From: Neurospora tetraspora | Taxonomy: Eukaryota; Ascomycota; Sordariomycetes; Sordariales; Sordariaceae | Length of the DNA: 64,000 nucleotides | NCBI RefSeq assembly: GCF_033439725.1 | Contig: NW_026944383.1 | Span: 186,001-250,000 of the forward strand | Direction of reading: 5' to 3' | Shown: piece after piece, positions 45,293 through 56,916 of the stretch | Layout of the letters: the number at the start of each line of letters is the position of its first letter | How positions within the stretch are numbered: the first letter of the stretch is position 1 | The notes under the pieces: model-generated | Database searches by the model: none | Seen by the model: only the letters and a program-made list of their open reading frames with translations | What the model was told of the DNA's origin: nothing | Made by a program: the position numbers and the translations under genes

Positions 45293-45647
45293 CTTGAATG
45301 TGATTGACGTCGAGCTTGAAGGACGTTGGGTGAGTAGGGCTTGACCACGACAAGTATCAGAGGATCGCGGTCTTCAGGCTCTCGCTATCCAACAAAATCT
45401 GAGAGGTGTGGATGCGCAAAATCGCAGGGAGGGCGGAAAACCCTACCGTTTCCGAGGTGGCTCGTGCGCTGCCGCCTGCCAAAGGTGAACGGTCCCGCAA
45501 ATTCCCAAAGCGGTTAGCTTGGGGTTTGGGTCTTTTCGTAACATGCACACAACCGGGGCCACTCCAACATTTCTAAAATCTCGAGCAGCAGTCAGTGAGT
45601 TGACGACGATTCTGCACTAACCTCACCACCCAGCCAAAGTCCACACA
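45293..45647. promoter_or_regulatory. Shared divergent promoter of rpl35 and rpl6
   Basis: These 355 bp separate the two start codons. AAAACCCTAC at 45437-45446 is telobox-like and lies near the middle. Pyrimidine-rich leaders flank it on both sides, as is usual for ribosomal protein genes. Confidence 0.65.
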
Positions 45648-46590
45648 ATGTCGTCCGCGGCAGCTCCCCAGACGAAGACCTTTGGCAAGGCGACCCGGAC
45701 GGTCCCTCACTCGTCCGAGAAGGCCCAGAAATGGTACCCTGCTGAGGATGAGGCCCAGCCTCGCAAGGTACGTGCATGCACAAGTTTCCCGGGCGGCCTG
45801 CGACGTTTTTGGCGAAGTATCGCGAGATGCACTTGGTGGAATTGCGGCCGGAATGGCGGTTATCGATTTGGCGGCCGAGATGGGGGCAACTGGGGCGCAA
45901 GTGGAGGGCAGCAGCACTTGCTGCGATTTTGGACTTGGACCGCCAAGTGCATCTCGTGGAGGCGACGACAAGAGGCGGACGGGCTGCCAAAAACCCAAAC
46001 TCTGCGAAAACGGCATGTTCTAACGACGATATTCTCTACAGGTCCGCAAGACCATCCGCAAGTGGTCTCCCCGCAGCACCCTTGTGCCCGGCACCGTCCT
46101 GATCCTCCTCGCTGGCCGTTTCCGTGGCAAGCGCGTCGTCCTCCTCAAGGCTCTCGACCAGGGTGTTCTCCTCGTCACCGGCCCCTTCAAGATCAACGGT
46201 GTTCCCCTCCGTCGCGTCAACGCCCGCTACGTCATCGCCACTTCCCAGAAGGTCGATCTCGCTGGCATCGACGAGGCCAAGATCAACGAGATCGCTCAGC
46301 CCAAGTACTTCACCGCTGAGAAGTCCAAGGAGAAGGCCGGTGAGGAGGCTTTCTTCAAGCAGGGCGAGAAGCCCCAGGTACGACCACACATGTTCGAGCT
46401 GGAACACGGGGCGCACAATGCTGACATAGTGATGCAGAAGAAGGAGGTTTCCAGCAGCCGCGTTGCCGACCAGAAGGCCATCGACAAGGCCCTCATCGCC
46501 AACATCAAGAAGGTCGAGTTCCTCGCCAGCTACCTCGCCTCTTCTTTCACCCTCCGCAAGGGTGACAAGCCCCACGAGATGAAGTGGTAG
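45648..46590 (+). CDS. rpl6: 60S ribosomal protein L6 (eL6)
   Basis: Three exons, 45648-45767, 46042-46377 and 46438-46590, give 202 aa. Intron 1 is 274 nt (GTACGT, TCTAAC, CAG); intron 2 is 60 nt (GTACGA, CTGAC, CAG) and, being a multiple of three without a stop, would add 20 residues if retained. Features: a basic N-terminus with AQKWYPAED, then RKWSPRSTLVPGTVLILLAG, RFRGKRVVLLKALDQG, LLVTGPFKINGVPLRRVNAR and YVIATSQKVDL, the KOW-like core of eL6, and a C-terminal helix ending in MKW. It is a structural protein of the large subunit. Intron 1 also contains a long perfect inverted repeat. Confidence 0.96.
45823..45956 (+). other. Long stem in rpl6 intron 1 (possible structured intronic RNA)
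   Basis: CGAGATGCACTTGG at 45823-45836 and CCAAGTGCATCTCG at 45943-45956 are perfect 14-bp inverted repeats (16 of 18 when extended), 106 nt apart, inside a 274-nt intron. A smaller GCAGCA/TGCTGC stem lies between them, and ACAAGA follows. An intronic snoRNA or a splicing-control structure is possible; neither is shown. Confidence 0.4.
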
Positions 46591-47820
46591 ATTGTGGGCT
46601 TGGGTGCTAGGGGAGTGCATGCGGGAGCGGTTCGCGGTATGGCTCGGCCAGTTGCATTTGGACGTTAACGGTTCTCGGGTCCATTACGGCGTCTGTAATG
46701 AGGGTTTTACAGTCATCAGGAAGATAAAATACGGCTTTCGGTTTTGCAGAGGATACGGGCCACGAGCGAAACTCGATCTCATAAAAGACATTGGGGACGC
46801 CCCATGGCAATGTACAGGGGGCTCGTGAAGGCACTCGACTCTCGCAGATAGCCTGTTACTCCTGATATCGCACCAAACCACGCGATTAGGGATCCGTCCA
46901 AAGAGCGGAAGATCAATACCTACGGATGCTATTCGTTGCGCCTGCCGTATATTCGGCCCTTGATATTTTTGTGTGTTGTTTGTGCGAGTCTGCGTTTCCC
47001 ATTGCGTCGGTGTTTGACTGCACATTATACGTACATATGAGTGAACATATATGACGACTATACGAGTCCATTTGAGTTACCGGCCTTTCCACTCTAGATG
47101 GGTCCCGTGTAAACATCAGTCTCACCCTTCTTTCGTCTTGAACCCATTACATCTTGCCCTTCCAGCCTCTATCTGTGCTGTCACGTTCATGGCCAGGTTA
47201 TCCAGAATTACAACATCATCCACTGTCACGGTTATGAGCCGGTTCCCTCGGCCACAGCGATTGTTGATGTCTGTCACTGACTCACTGTTCAGACGGGAGA
47301 ACGGTACGGTCCGAAGACCTCACGCGTGTTGGTTGTATGAACCTTGATGTCACGCTTGGCCTAGACCCCTAAGATGTGCATCAGCTGCCAGTGCCGAGGC
47401 GCTGACACCTGGCATGAGGTGACAATACATCGTCGGGTCTTATGCGCTGCAAAGCCCTATCTTCAGCTCTGTTGTCCTGCAGCAGCTCAAGCTGAAGAGT
47501 CGACCCAGGCCGCTACGGTACAGTGGGCATGTAACTGTGGCGCCTTCCGCTACGTAACTAGACTTCGTCTACTAACAAAGCCACAGGGACATCTATCTCT
47601 GCCATCATCATCATCACGACCATTCCAGGTTCATTCTGGTTGAGGACCCTCCGCCGGTTGACCTCTCCTGAACAAACACAACACTACCAATACAATTGTT
47701 ATAGATCTTAACTGCGCAGTCTTTTCTCTTCTAGACACCCAGCCTCCAGGAAACCAGGTCGGATTGCATGCGCCTGAATCCATCAATCTTTCCCCAATAG
47801 CTTAGGAGCAGCACTACATC
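46591..47820. other. Intergenic, about 1.2 kb
   Basis: No gene was recognised between rpl6 and gos1. The last 100 bases are A/C-rich and suit a gos1 5' UTR. Confidence 0.5.
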
Positions 47821-48636
47821 ATGGCGGCGACAACATCCTCAACCCAGGGCTGGGCCCAGCTACGACAACAAGCCCGATCGCTCGAAACACAGGTATGACT
47901 GGACTGGCAATTGGTGTCGAGGACCGGAAATAGCACGAGACTAACACTTTTTACAGACCGAAATGCTCCTCCACACATACGCCCAGTTCTCGAACCAGAC
48001 CAACATCCCACCCAAGCCGACAGAGGAGGAAAGGCATACGGAAACGAGGTTACAGGAGCTTCTGGACAAGGTATGCTTTACATGTCCCTTGGAGCTGCTC
48101 ACATAAATCCGAAAACCACTAACCCATTGCCCCTTCAGCGCGAATCCGTAATCTCCCACCTCACCCGCCTCCTAACCTCGGACCCCTCCCCATCAGCGCT
48201 CAAACAAAACAACCTCTCCCTTTTGCGCGACAAGCTCTCGGACCACCGGCGCGACCTCTCTCGGCTGCGGTTGACGCTCGAGTCGGCCCGCACGCGCGCC
48301 AACCTGCTAGGTAGCGTGCGCGACGACATCTCGGCGTACCGCGCCGCCAACCCGGAGCAAGGCGAGGCCGACTACATGCTGGACGAGCGGGGCAGGCTGG
48401 ACCGCAGCCACGACGTGGCCGACAGCGTGCTGAGCCAGGCGTACGCGGTGCAGGACTCGTTCGCGTCCCAGCGGGAACGGCTGGCGCATATCAATAGGCG
48501 CATCACCCTGGCGGCCAGTCAGGTTCCGGGGATCAATACCCTGATCACGAGGATCTCGGCGAGGAAGAGGCGGGATGGGATTATTATGGGGTCGTTTATT
48601 GCGTTTTGCTTCTTGATGTTTTGGTTCTTCTCATGA
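47821..48636 (+). CDS. gos1: Golgi SNARE GOS1 (Qb-SNARE, GOS28 family)
   Basis: Exons 47821-47892, 47957-48070 and 48139-48636 give 227 aa. Both introns (64 and 68 nt) have GTATGN donors and CTAAC branch sites. The N-terminus (WAQLRQQARSLETQTEMLLH, YAQFSNQ) and a central LLDKRESVISHLTRLL match the GOS1 Habc helices. The C-terminal half is a SNARE coiled coil (ERGRLDRSHDVADSVLSQAY) followed by INRRITLAASQVPGINTLI and a single tail anchor (IMGSFIAFCFLMFWFFS). The protein mediates vesicle fusion in ER-to-Golgi and intra-Golgi transport with Sed5 and Ykt6. It is convergent with ATP10 downstream. Confidence 0.93.
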
Positions 48637-49258
48637 GCGGCGGTGGCGGACGAAGTGGGAGAGCGCTCTAGAGAACGGGAGAACGGAGGAATTCTGCTCG
48701 AGGATGGTGCTGCGGCTCGCTTCTTGGTGGGCGGAGGCTATGGATTCTGGGAGTTGTGACAGGATCACACCTTCCAAGAAGACCCTTATTGCAAAACGGC
48801 GGTACATGACCCACCGTTTCAGTCTTGGGCTTTCGTACTTTGTCGGGCAGCATGGCGGGAAACACGGCGTTCAGGGGCGTTGCGAGGCGATCGAGTGTGA
48901 AAGTGATTTTACAAAATAGTAATATAATGTACAGACCCAGGAGAAAGTCCAGGACATTCTTGCTAACAAAATCATGGCTCAGGCGCGTATCTGCTTTGAA
49001 CCAGAACAGACCGAGAACTCCGTGTTCATCCGTGGCGGCCTAAATGTGTGACCATCTCCATGCCAGATGAGCCGACATGCTTTCTCACAAGCTCAATCTA
49101 CCCTTTATAGAGGAAGATTGGTGTTCATAGACCTCGAGCCTATTGAGTCCCTATTTTCTTGTTCCAGCAAGAGCTCGATTGAGAGGTTAGCAGGGGAATG
49201 GGGATCATGACATCCGCATGATTTCAACGGATGTATACGCCTAGGTATACTAGGTTGC
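48637..49258. other. Intergenic between convergent gos1 and ATP10
   Basis: These 622 bp between two stop codons should hold both 3' UTRs. Nothing else was seen. Confidence 0.5.
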
Positions 49259-50447
49259 TTATTGCGCCGCAACGGCCTCCCCAGCCTTCAACTCAGGGAC
49301 AGCCGCCGTCTTCCTCACATAGTTCTTCCCAACACCCTCCTTAGTCATCTCGTCCAGGATCCTCTGGACACCCTTGACCAGGCCTTTCTTCTCATCGCCC
49401 TCCGCATCACCGCTGGCCGCCCACCGAATCCGGCAGTTATGGTCCACCAGATACGTGTAGCCGACCTTGCTGTTCAGCAACCCAATTGACTCCCGAATCT
49501 CGTCCGTGATGCCCTTTGTTACCAAGAAATACCTCTTCCAGTCATCCTTGTCCACCTTTTTGCGCAGCGAGCCCATGAACAGCCTAACCAACCACGCCTT
49601 CATGGCGTCCTCTTCAATGTTGACCTGCACCAGCTGCGCGCGCCCACCGCTCTGCTTCAGGACCGACTGCAGGGCCGGGTTGGCCTCGGGGGAGACAAAG
49701 GTACGGATCTGGTTCTCGGCCCACATGCTGCTGAAGACGGTGACGACGGAGCAGTGGCCTTCGAGGAGGGGTGTGGTGTCGGCGACCTTGGCGGCATCGT
49801 CCTTGGCGAGGGTCCGGCCGTGCAAGTTGGGGAAGTAGAGGGACAGGTCGGCTTTGAAAAGACGTGGCGGCGCAAGGAAGGTCTTGCCCTTGTGGAATTG
49901 CATGTTGCGCCAGTCGCGGAAGTAGGGGCGGGAGATTTTGGATTTGCTAATGTCATAACGCTGGTTAGTCAAGCTGAGAGGACAATGAAGATAGATATTA
50001 GGCTAAGGTTGGGATGGGTCCTCACAGAATCTCCCGTTTCTTCAGATGTTTGTCATAGTTAACGAAGTCGTCCCTCTTCTGCTGCAGAGTGCGCGTGTCG
50101 ATGCCTGTGTTCTCTCCGGGGTTTGGGGGGTTGTGCATGCCAATGGGCCTTGACAAATGGGTTGGCGTGAAGGTATCGAGCGCCTTGCCATAGGCTCTGG
50201 GCGCATTGGCTAGAGGGCCGGATTCTCTGAGGGCCTCGATGGGCGACGCGGTGGCTGCTGGAGCGGCATCTTTCGAAGCAGCATCTGGGGCCGAAGCTGG
50301 TGTTGATGCTGGTGTCGTCGGTTTGGTTGTCTGTGGTGATGGCGTCTTATCGGCAAGTCTCTGATATGACACACTGAAGGATCTCCATTGGCATAGGAGG
50401 CAGGCGCTAGCTGTCGTCCTAGCTCTTATTGTTGCGCGGCTGAGCAT
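49259..50447 (-). CDS. atp10: Mitochondrial F1Fo ATP synthase assembly factor ATP10
   Basis: Exons 50447-50026 and 49946-49259 on the minus strand give 369 aa; the 79-nt intron has GTGAGG, CTGAC/CTAAC-like and TAG signals and joins REI to LKSKISRPYFRDW. The start at 50447 gives MLSRATIRARTTASACLLCQ, an Arg/Ser-rich, acid-free mitochondrial presequence; an in-frame ATG at 50513 would mask it. Downstream are a Pro/Thr/Ala-rich linker, HLSRPIGMHNPPNPGENTG, FHKGKTFLAPPRLFKADLSL, an SSMWAENQIRTF segment and VDHNCRIRWAASGDAEGDEK, the C-terminal ATP10 signature. ATP10 acts at the inner mitochondrial membrane on Atp6 during Fo assembly. It is divergent from the branched-chain E2 gene. Confidence 0.92.
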
Positions 50448-51018
50448 GATGTGTAGCGGTACGTATTTCGGGTTGTTTCTGGCTCTCAAGGTTCTCCCAG
50501 AAGTTCCCGTCACGGTCCTTCTGATGTCAGTCTGTCTGTCCCGCGCGCGCCGTCCCTAGAAATTTCCACGCGCCAAGCATTTCTACCCCACCAAGAGCAT
50601 CAATTGACCCCACGCTCTGGACCACACAATGGAGCCTGCAATCTGCATTGTGCCCTGCCGAAGATAAAAGCTGGGGTTCGGTTATCCGCGGGGGCTGTTT
50701 CCTGGCCAAGCCTTCAAGGTTCTCTCGGCCGAACGTTATTCGAGGGTTGTAAGCCGTAGCAAGCCACCCCGCCGGATCGATTGAGGACGTTGATTGGGGT
50801 AACGACATCCGCCGTATCCCTTCCTTTGGTAAAGTATTGGACACAGAAAGCGGCAAGCCGCGGTAGAGTTATCGGATAGTATTGGAGACATGTTTTCTCT
50901 TTTTTTTCTGGTCTTGGGCGAGATGTGATCCCTCAAGTTGCGAGATCCCTTCAGGTCTCTGTCCAAAATAAACAAACTTTGCGCTTGGGTCTTTCGTCTC
51001 AAACGACTTGTCTGCACC
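50448..51018. promoter_or_regulatory. Shared divergent promoter of ATP10 and the branched-chain E2 gene
   Basis: These 571 bp separate the start codons of two genes for mitochondrial proteins. No TATA box or obvious palindrome was seen; a T-rich tract lies at 50892-50910 near the E2 start. Confidence 0.5.
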
Positions 51019-52761
51019 ATGAAGAACATGTTCTTGCGACAGAGCTCCCGCGCCGTTGGCCGGCAAGAACTGTGGCGTCTTAGTCGGAGGGGACTGAGCA
51101 GACTTGCGCCGACTGCGACGTCCACGATAACACCATCTACGACTTCGTCGCCTACTCGCCCCCTTCCCGCGAACTCGAGGTCGTCTGCTCTAGCGCAACA
51201 ACCACCCTCTACGAGAAGAGCGTTCCATGCCACGAGAGACCTTCAAGTCGTTAAGCCGGTCTTCCTTGCCGATATTGGAGAGGGTATGTCTAGAGCTAGC
51301 GGTCCTCGGTCCACCTTCTCCATGACTATGCGCTAACAGCTTTTGCTAGGAATTGTCGAGTGCGAAGTCATCCAATGGTTCGTCGAGCCCGGCGCCCGAG
51401 TCGAAGAGTTTTCGCAGCTGTGCGAAGTCCAGAGTGACAAGGCTTCTGTTGAAATCACCAGTCGCTTTGCCGGTGTAGTCAAGAAACTCTACTATGATGC
51501 GGGCGAGATGGCCAAGGTCGGAAAGCCCTTTATCGATATCGACGTTGAGGGTGGTCCGGAGAACAAGGAGGTGGAGGCTTTGACGCCGCCTGAGCCTGTT
51601 TCTACCCCGAAAGGACGGCAGGCCATCAAGGGGGAGGCTATCTCAACATCTACGCCACAAGCTATTGCTCCCGAGCTCAAACAGTCATTTGTCGCGGCAT
51701 CGTGGGCACAGCAAACGCCCACTCCCTCGCACTCGCAGTCGCCAGTGACGAAGCAGACGGGCAAGCATGCCTCATTGGCGACTCCAGCTGTTAGGCACTT
51801 GTCGAGGCAGCTGAACGTGGACATCACTGAGATACCTGGGACAGGCAAGGATGGACGGGTGCTCAAGGAGGATGTCTACAAGTTCGTGCAAGCTAGGGAC
51901 TCTGCGCCAACACAATCCCCCGCTGCTGCTACGCCAACCGCGCCGGGTGTGACCGCTGCCGCTGCCGCCGCGAGCGCATTCTTGTCCCCCGACGTCGGGA
52001 TTTCCGGCCCACAAAAGGAAACCACGGTACCTCTTACAAGGACACAGGAGATGATGTTCAAGTCCATGACACGGTCACTAACCATCCCACACTTCCTCTA
52101 CGCCGACGAAGTCGACTTTACCTCCCTAGTTGAGTTGCGAACACGCCTCAACCGGGTCCTCTCCAAGTCTGGCCTCCCCGAAGGCCAGGTCAGCAAGCTT
52201 TCTTATCTCCCCTTCATCATCAAGGCCGTCAGCATGGCCCTTTACAAGTACCCCGTCCTCAATGCTCGTGTTGAGCTTGATAGCAACAACAATGGCAAGC
52301 CTTCCCTCGTCATGCGCAGCCAACACAACATTGGTGTCGCAATGGACACCCCTTCCGGCTTGCTCGTGCCCGTCGTCAAGAACGTCGGCAGCCTCAATAT
52401 CTTGAGTATCGCCGCCGAGCTGGCCCGTCTGCAGTCACTGGCCGTGGCCGGTAAGCTGTCGCCACAGGACATGTCTGGCGGCACGATCACCGTCAGCAAC
52501 ATTGGTAGCATCGGAGGCACCTACCTGTCCCCGGTAATAGTAGAGCGGGAGGTGGCCATTCTCGGCGTCGGTCGCATGCGTACTGTCCCGGCATTCTCGA
52601 CGGTACCTGGGGAGGAAGACAAGATCTTGCGAAGGCAGATCTGCAATTTCAGTTGGAGTGCTGACCACCGCGTGATTGACGGGGCGACCATGGCCAGGGC
52701 GGCGGACGTGGTGAGGACGATTGTTGAGGAGCCTGATGTTATGGTTATGCATCTCAGGTGA
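51019..52761 (+). CDS. Branched-chain 2-oxoacid dehydrogenase E2 (dihydrolipoyl acyltransferase)
   Basis: Exons 51019-51283 and 51350-52761 (66-nt intron: GTATGT, GCTAAC, CTAG) give 558 aa. The N-terminus (MKNMFLRQSSRAVGRQEL) is Arg/Ser-rich and acid-free, a mitochondrial presequence. A lipoyl domain follows (ADIGEGIVECEVIQWFV, with lipoyl-lysine motif QSDKASVEITSRFAG), then a linker, an E1/E3-binding domain (TPAVRHLSRQLNVDITEIPG, TGKDGRVLKEDVYKFV), a Pro/Ala linker and the acyltransferase domain with its active-site motif (SADHRVIDGA, His and Asp in HxxxDG). SDKASV with TSR favours the branched-chain enzyme over PDH or KGDH E2. It makes branched acyl-CoA from Val, Leu and Ile keto acids in the matrix. 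One lipoyl domain is normal for this family. Confidence 0.93.
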
Positions 52762-55270
52762 TGTTGTTTGGCAGTCGGTTGAGGAAGAAGTCCATCGCAG
52801 CCCAGCGTCTACAGTCACTTTGTCTCTGTGTTTGCTTGCATCATCTGAGTACCCCTTAGCGCATCAATACTACCTATACCTATACCTACATTGTATATAG
52901 TCTTTCACCTAGACAAGTTTTGCTCACGACAATTGCATTTGAAGATTTAAAAAGGGGGTGTCCATTCACTTCGGTGTCCGACTCCCGTCTACGACCACTA
53001 TGCCCCAGGCACGCTCTTGTTCAAGATGTTTGCCAGACTTATCCGGCATACAGTGTTTGCAATTCCTTCAGAGGCACATTGCGAGCTGCCTTCCAAGTTG
53101 GTCGATGTTTGTGTTCGACGCATTCCCATTTCTTCCTTCTCGCATCTGCGCTCAGGTCTCAGCTAAACACCTAGGACGGTAACCCTGAGCAAGCAATCGC
53201 ATGAGGAACTCTTGAACCGTTCACATCGGATGTGAATCGGGATCAATGTTTCAACGAGGAGGGAAAAAAACATTGCCCCTCAGTTTTACTTTCCTCTCAT
53301 TTCTTCTCTCCAACCTGCATAGAACCCCGATCTCCATTAGGTTCCTCTCACTCCTCGTGCACTCCATGCTTTAAAAAAAAACGGCACGCCGGATCGAACA
53401 ACCGATAAGTTGGAAGGTATTGCAGGAAACATGTAAGAGGTACCGAGAGGTAACACTCTTGTGGTTGCGAAGTACCTCCTTGCACCTAACCACGTACAGA
53501 GCTTCAGATTGACGATGCTTCTGCGCTAGGCATGTCCGACATACCTACCTACATATGTAGACGAGCGAAGCTGAGAAGGAATCTGGGATCTGGAATCTGT
53601 CTCTCCTGCATGTGATCATACTTCTTTGTTTCTTCTTTCCTTCTGAACATATGCATTGTATTGGCCGACTCACTTTCAGCTTCTTAGGGAGGAACGAAGG
53701 AGGGTTAAGAAAGCCATTGGCATTCTATTCATTCTAAGCTCGTTTTTTTGTTCATGTTTCCTTTCTAGGGTTGTAGTTAATGCTGAGCCAAGCTGTTGGC
53801 GAAGCTGTTGACTAGTTTGCGTCGTGGACTGGCCAGCTAGTCGGGTCAGCCTGAGCGGGAGGTTATTCTCATGTCTCGGCGTCCACATCTGAATGGACGT
53901 GGATGGAAAGACGGAATGGCTTCGGGCGAGAAGGGGTGGTGGTGGTACATAGTGATGGTGGGTGAGAAAAGTGCGGGGGAACCAAGAACACAACCAAGAC
54001 AATATGGAAGGGTTCTGGGGGGTAGCATCATATTGTCCGGTGTTATACCAAGGAAGCATGCGGGCTTTTTTCTTTTCTTTCATGAGGTTTTCCAAAAGGT
54101 GACTTCAAGATCTTTTGATGAGGCCATCATCGAGTGCGACTGGAGTCCATTGATGAGTAGAAGATTCCCTCCGTCGGTTGTGCAATTCCGCTGGCTTACA
54201 TGGTGTTCGATCGAGGGTATGAAATCGAAATGGCCAAAAAGGTTGTCCGATTTCCAAGTTATCATGACCCATCAAGGCCAAGAGAAAGGTATCTCTTGCC
54301 GACGATGTGAACATAAGCGAATTTGGTGCAACTCGACCCGCGCTCACATTTTACCCACAAGCCCCGAGACCGCTTCTCAAGTCACACAAGCTTCTCGGCA
54401 TTCGTAACTCGCTGTGTTCTTCTCTACGGGCATTTGCCGCCTGAGCGTGAGCATCAGCAAAATGATTAAGAACAGGCATTGAACGGTTCAGTGTCTCGCT
54501 CGCTGTCCGTATACATTTGAGGCTGTTCCAAACCCCCGAATCCGACTTATCCAATCGCATCCCTTTCTCACTCTCGTTGACGGCTCGTTCGGCTGCCCAT
54601 TCACCGTCTTACTGCATAGGACAAGAGTTTCTGCATTTGGGTTATATAGGTAAGAGCGATGAGGGGCGCAAAGAAAGGGAAAGCTCTTGGCGCCCAGATC
54701 GGTCATCATGAAACAGCGAAACGGGTAACTGAATGGTGCCCAAGTGAGGCTGTGCTTGCCAGAACTCACATGTTCCAGTCTCGAGATTCCCCTCAGCCTC
54801 TTTTCTGCTGGCTGGCGATCGGCTGTTCGATAGCAACGTCATCTTCGGAAAACCAAAACGCCAAAAAAGGAGGCAAGAAGGACAGCATAGCCTGGACGAA
54901 ACTTGCGCGCAAGGCGGATACCACGGATGAATGCGAAACTGAGAAATAGGTAAGAAAACGCGGATCATGGGATGAACAAAACCAACGACAAACACTTCAT
55001 ATGATCCAACCTACCTGTCTCCACGTTCTGTTCATCAGTGTATCACTCGAAACCCGCGAGCACTTTCGAAGGGGAGAGAGAACAAACATCAAACAACATC
55101 TTCTCCAATCCCATCGCCGCCAACATTCCACGAAGGAACGAACGAACGATAGAAGATTGCGCATGACGTCGTCTTCAGCCTTCACGCTCCCCAACATCTC
55201 AAACAGACGATAACACAAACGTTTGGAACCCCAGAGAAGACAATAAAAAGAACAAAAGAAGAAGCCCAAC
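52762..55270. other. Intergenic, about 2.5 kb
   Basis: No gene was recognised. The left part should be the E2 3' UTR; ACCTAT repeats occur at 52870-52890 and a short AACG repeat (GAACGAACGAACGATAG) near 55135-55150. The last 200 bases are A-rich and suit a 5' UTR. Confidence 0.45.
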
Positions 55271-55759
55271 ATGGCACCAATCGCACTCGCCCCAAGGCTC
55301 CGGAGGGCAAGAAATCTCCTCACCACCACCTCCTCTCACATCCACAACAACCTCCACCCCCTCGCCAAACGAGAAAAGCTCTCCAAATCCAACATAATAA
55401 CCGCAGCCGTCTTCATCGTCATCCTCCTCTCCACCATCCTCTTCTTCGGCATTTTTCTACCACGCTGGACACGCAAGAAGAAGCTTGAGGAGCGCCAGCA
55501 GGCGTTGCGGGAGACGTTGACAGCCGAGGAACGGGCCGCTTCTGGACGAAGTCGAGGTGCTGCTGCTGCTGCTGCTGCTGCTGCTTCTACTGCTGGAAGA
55601 AGCTCTGGGGCCGGCGGCCAGAGACAGGGAGGGCAAGGCCAAGGGGGTGGAGGAGAAGCAATTCCCATGGACGACATGGCGGTGCCGGATGGGGATGGCG
55701 GTTGGGTTGAGCCGCCGCCGCCGTATGTGGCTGATCCTAAGCCTGCTTATCACCCGTGA
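55271..55759 (+). CDS. Small single-pass membrane protein with PPxY motif
   Basis: An intronless 162-aa frame starts at ATG 55271 in an A-rich leader. The first 40 residues are basic. Residues about 41-66 are one hydrophobic helix (NIITAAVFIVILLSTILFFG) followed by PRWTRKKKLEERQQ, giving a cytosolic C-terminus by the positive-inside rule. A poly-Ala run coded by GCT repeats, a Gly/Gln-rich stretch and a Pro-rich end containing PPPPY follow. PPxY binds WW domains, for example those of Rsp5/Nedd4 ubiquitin ligases. The family is not recognised; similar short single-pass proteins are common in filamentous fungi. The acidic patch before the motif (DGDGGWVEPPPPY) fits a sorting adaptor, but this is inference. 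Confidence 0.6.
   Translation: MAPIALAPRLRRARNLLTTTSSHIHNNLHPLAKREKLSKSNIITAAVFIVILLSTILFFGIFLPRWTRKKKLEERQQALRETLTAEERAASGRSRGAAAAAAAAASTAGRSSGAGGQRQGGQGQGGGGEAIPMDDMAVPDGDGGWVEPPPPYVADPKPAYHP
55557..55590. repeat. GCT trinucleotide repeat in coding sequence
   Basis: About nine uninterrupted GCT codons encode poly-Ala in the small membrane protein. Length differences between strains are likely. Confidence 0.75.
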
Positions 55760-56916
55760 TTATGGGAGATATATGTGTGGAAGAGTCGGTTGGGGAGGAG
55801 GAGGAAAGATGGGAAAACGTAATGTGGGATGAAGAGGATGAGGTACGAGGGATCGGTTCAGAGTTTGGAAAGTGAACAATGTTTTCCTTTGGCAGTGACT
55901 GTGGTAAGGTACTTTTTTGGTTAGAGGGTTGGAATGGTGATGGCGTTAGAGATGGGTAACCGGATTGTGTATGGGAATGAGAAGGGCTTCTGGTGCAATG
56001 TTTATCGTCTAACGACTGACACGGGGTGTAAGAAAGAGGTTGACGAACAACTGTATGTAATATACCTTACTCTGTATTGTCACGCTGTATCCAGTATTCG
56101 AATCCAATGAATACCTTATTGTTCCAGGATTATGCACCTAACTCGCTGTGCTGCCAAATTTACAGATCAACCCAAAAGGAACGGGATGGCATTCATCCAA
56201 GGCTTGGACCACATCTCGCTGCAATATCGGCTACAAGGAACTGCTCTCGGACTCGGAAGCGCTTGGCAAGAGTATCTGGTCTGCTGGTTGCATGCTTCTG
56301 CGAACGCGAGACTGTCAAACGTGCAATGATCAAGGCAACGGGCTTGCGTACGAACTAATGCATGAGACGTAGTGAAAGGGACACGCTGGGAGCTAAACAG
56401 CAAATCCACTGTTCATGAACCAATATTCATTGTTTTTGTGCTTGTTTACCTCCTCAAACCAAGCCATACCTTTACGGTACTCCTCGCCATCGCTTCCTAA
56501 AGACTCGTCCCGAAAGATTGCTATCCCTCCATGGCAACAATAGCCTAACTGCTCCTGCTTGCTTGTGTGCAAAGCATCCCATCAACGCCAACCCGAAAAG
56601 TGCAGAGCTTCGGCGAATTGCCATGCCCTGTGATGCTAGCAAAAGTAACCAAGATCCGCTTCCAGTACGCGAATCTCCCCTGCCCATATCCTTTGGACCC
56701 ATCCCAAGCAAATACGCCTGATGAAACAAATAACTCCCAGAAACAAAACGCCCAAACAAATTCCAGCATGAAAATCAAACTCCCAAGATAATGCCATGCC
56801 ACGGTGGGGCAAACAGGCCGCTCAAGAACCTCGAGGGCTTAGCGCCATATGCAGGTGTTGTGCATTGTATCTCCTTTTCCCATCCCTTGGACCCCCAATG
56901 CAGGTCATCGAAGCCT
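55760..56916. other. Intergenic between convergent genes
   Basis: No gene was recognised; the 3' UTRs of the small membrane protein and of gluconokinase should lie here. Short overlapping frames at 56077-56372 and 56472-56802 lack features. Confidence 0.45.

Noticed and set aside
45776-46102. Open frame across rpl6 intron 1
   Set aside because: Strong splice sites and the known eL6 sequence show it is intronic.
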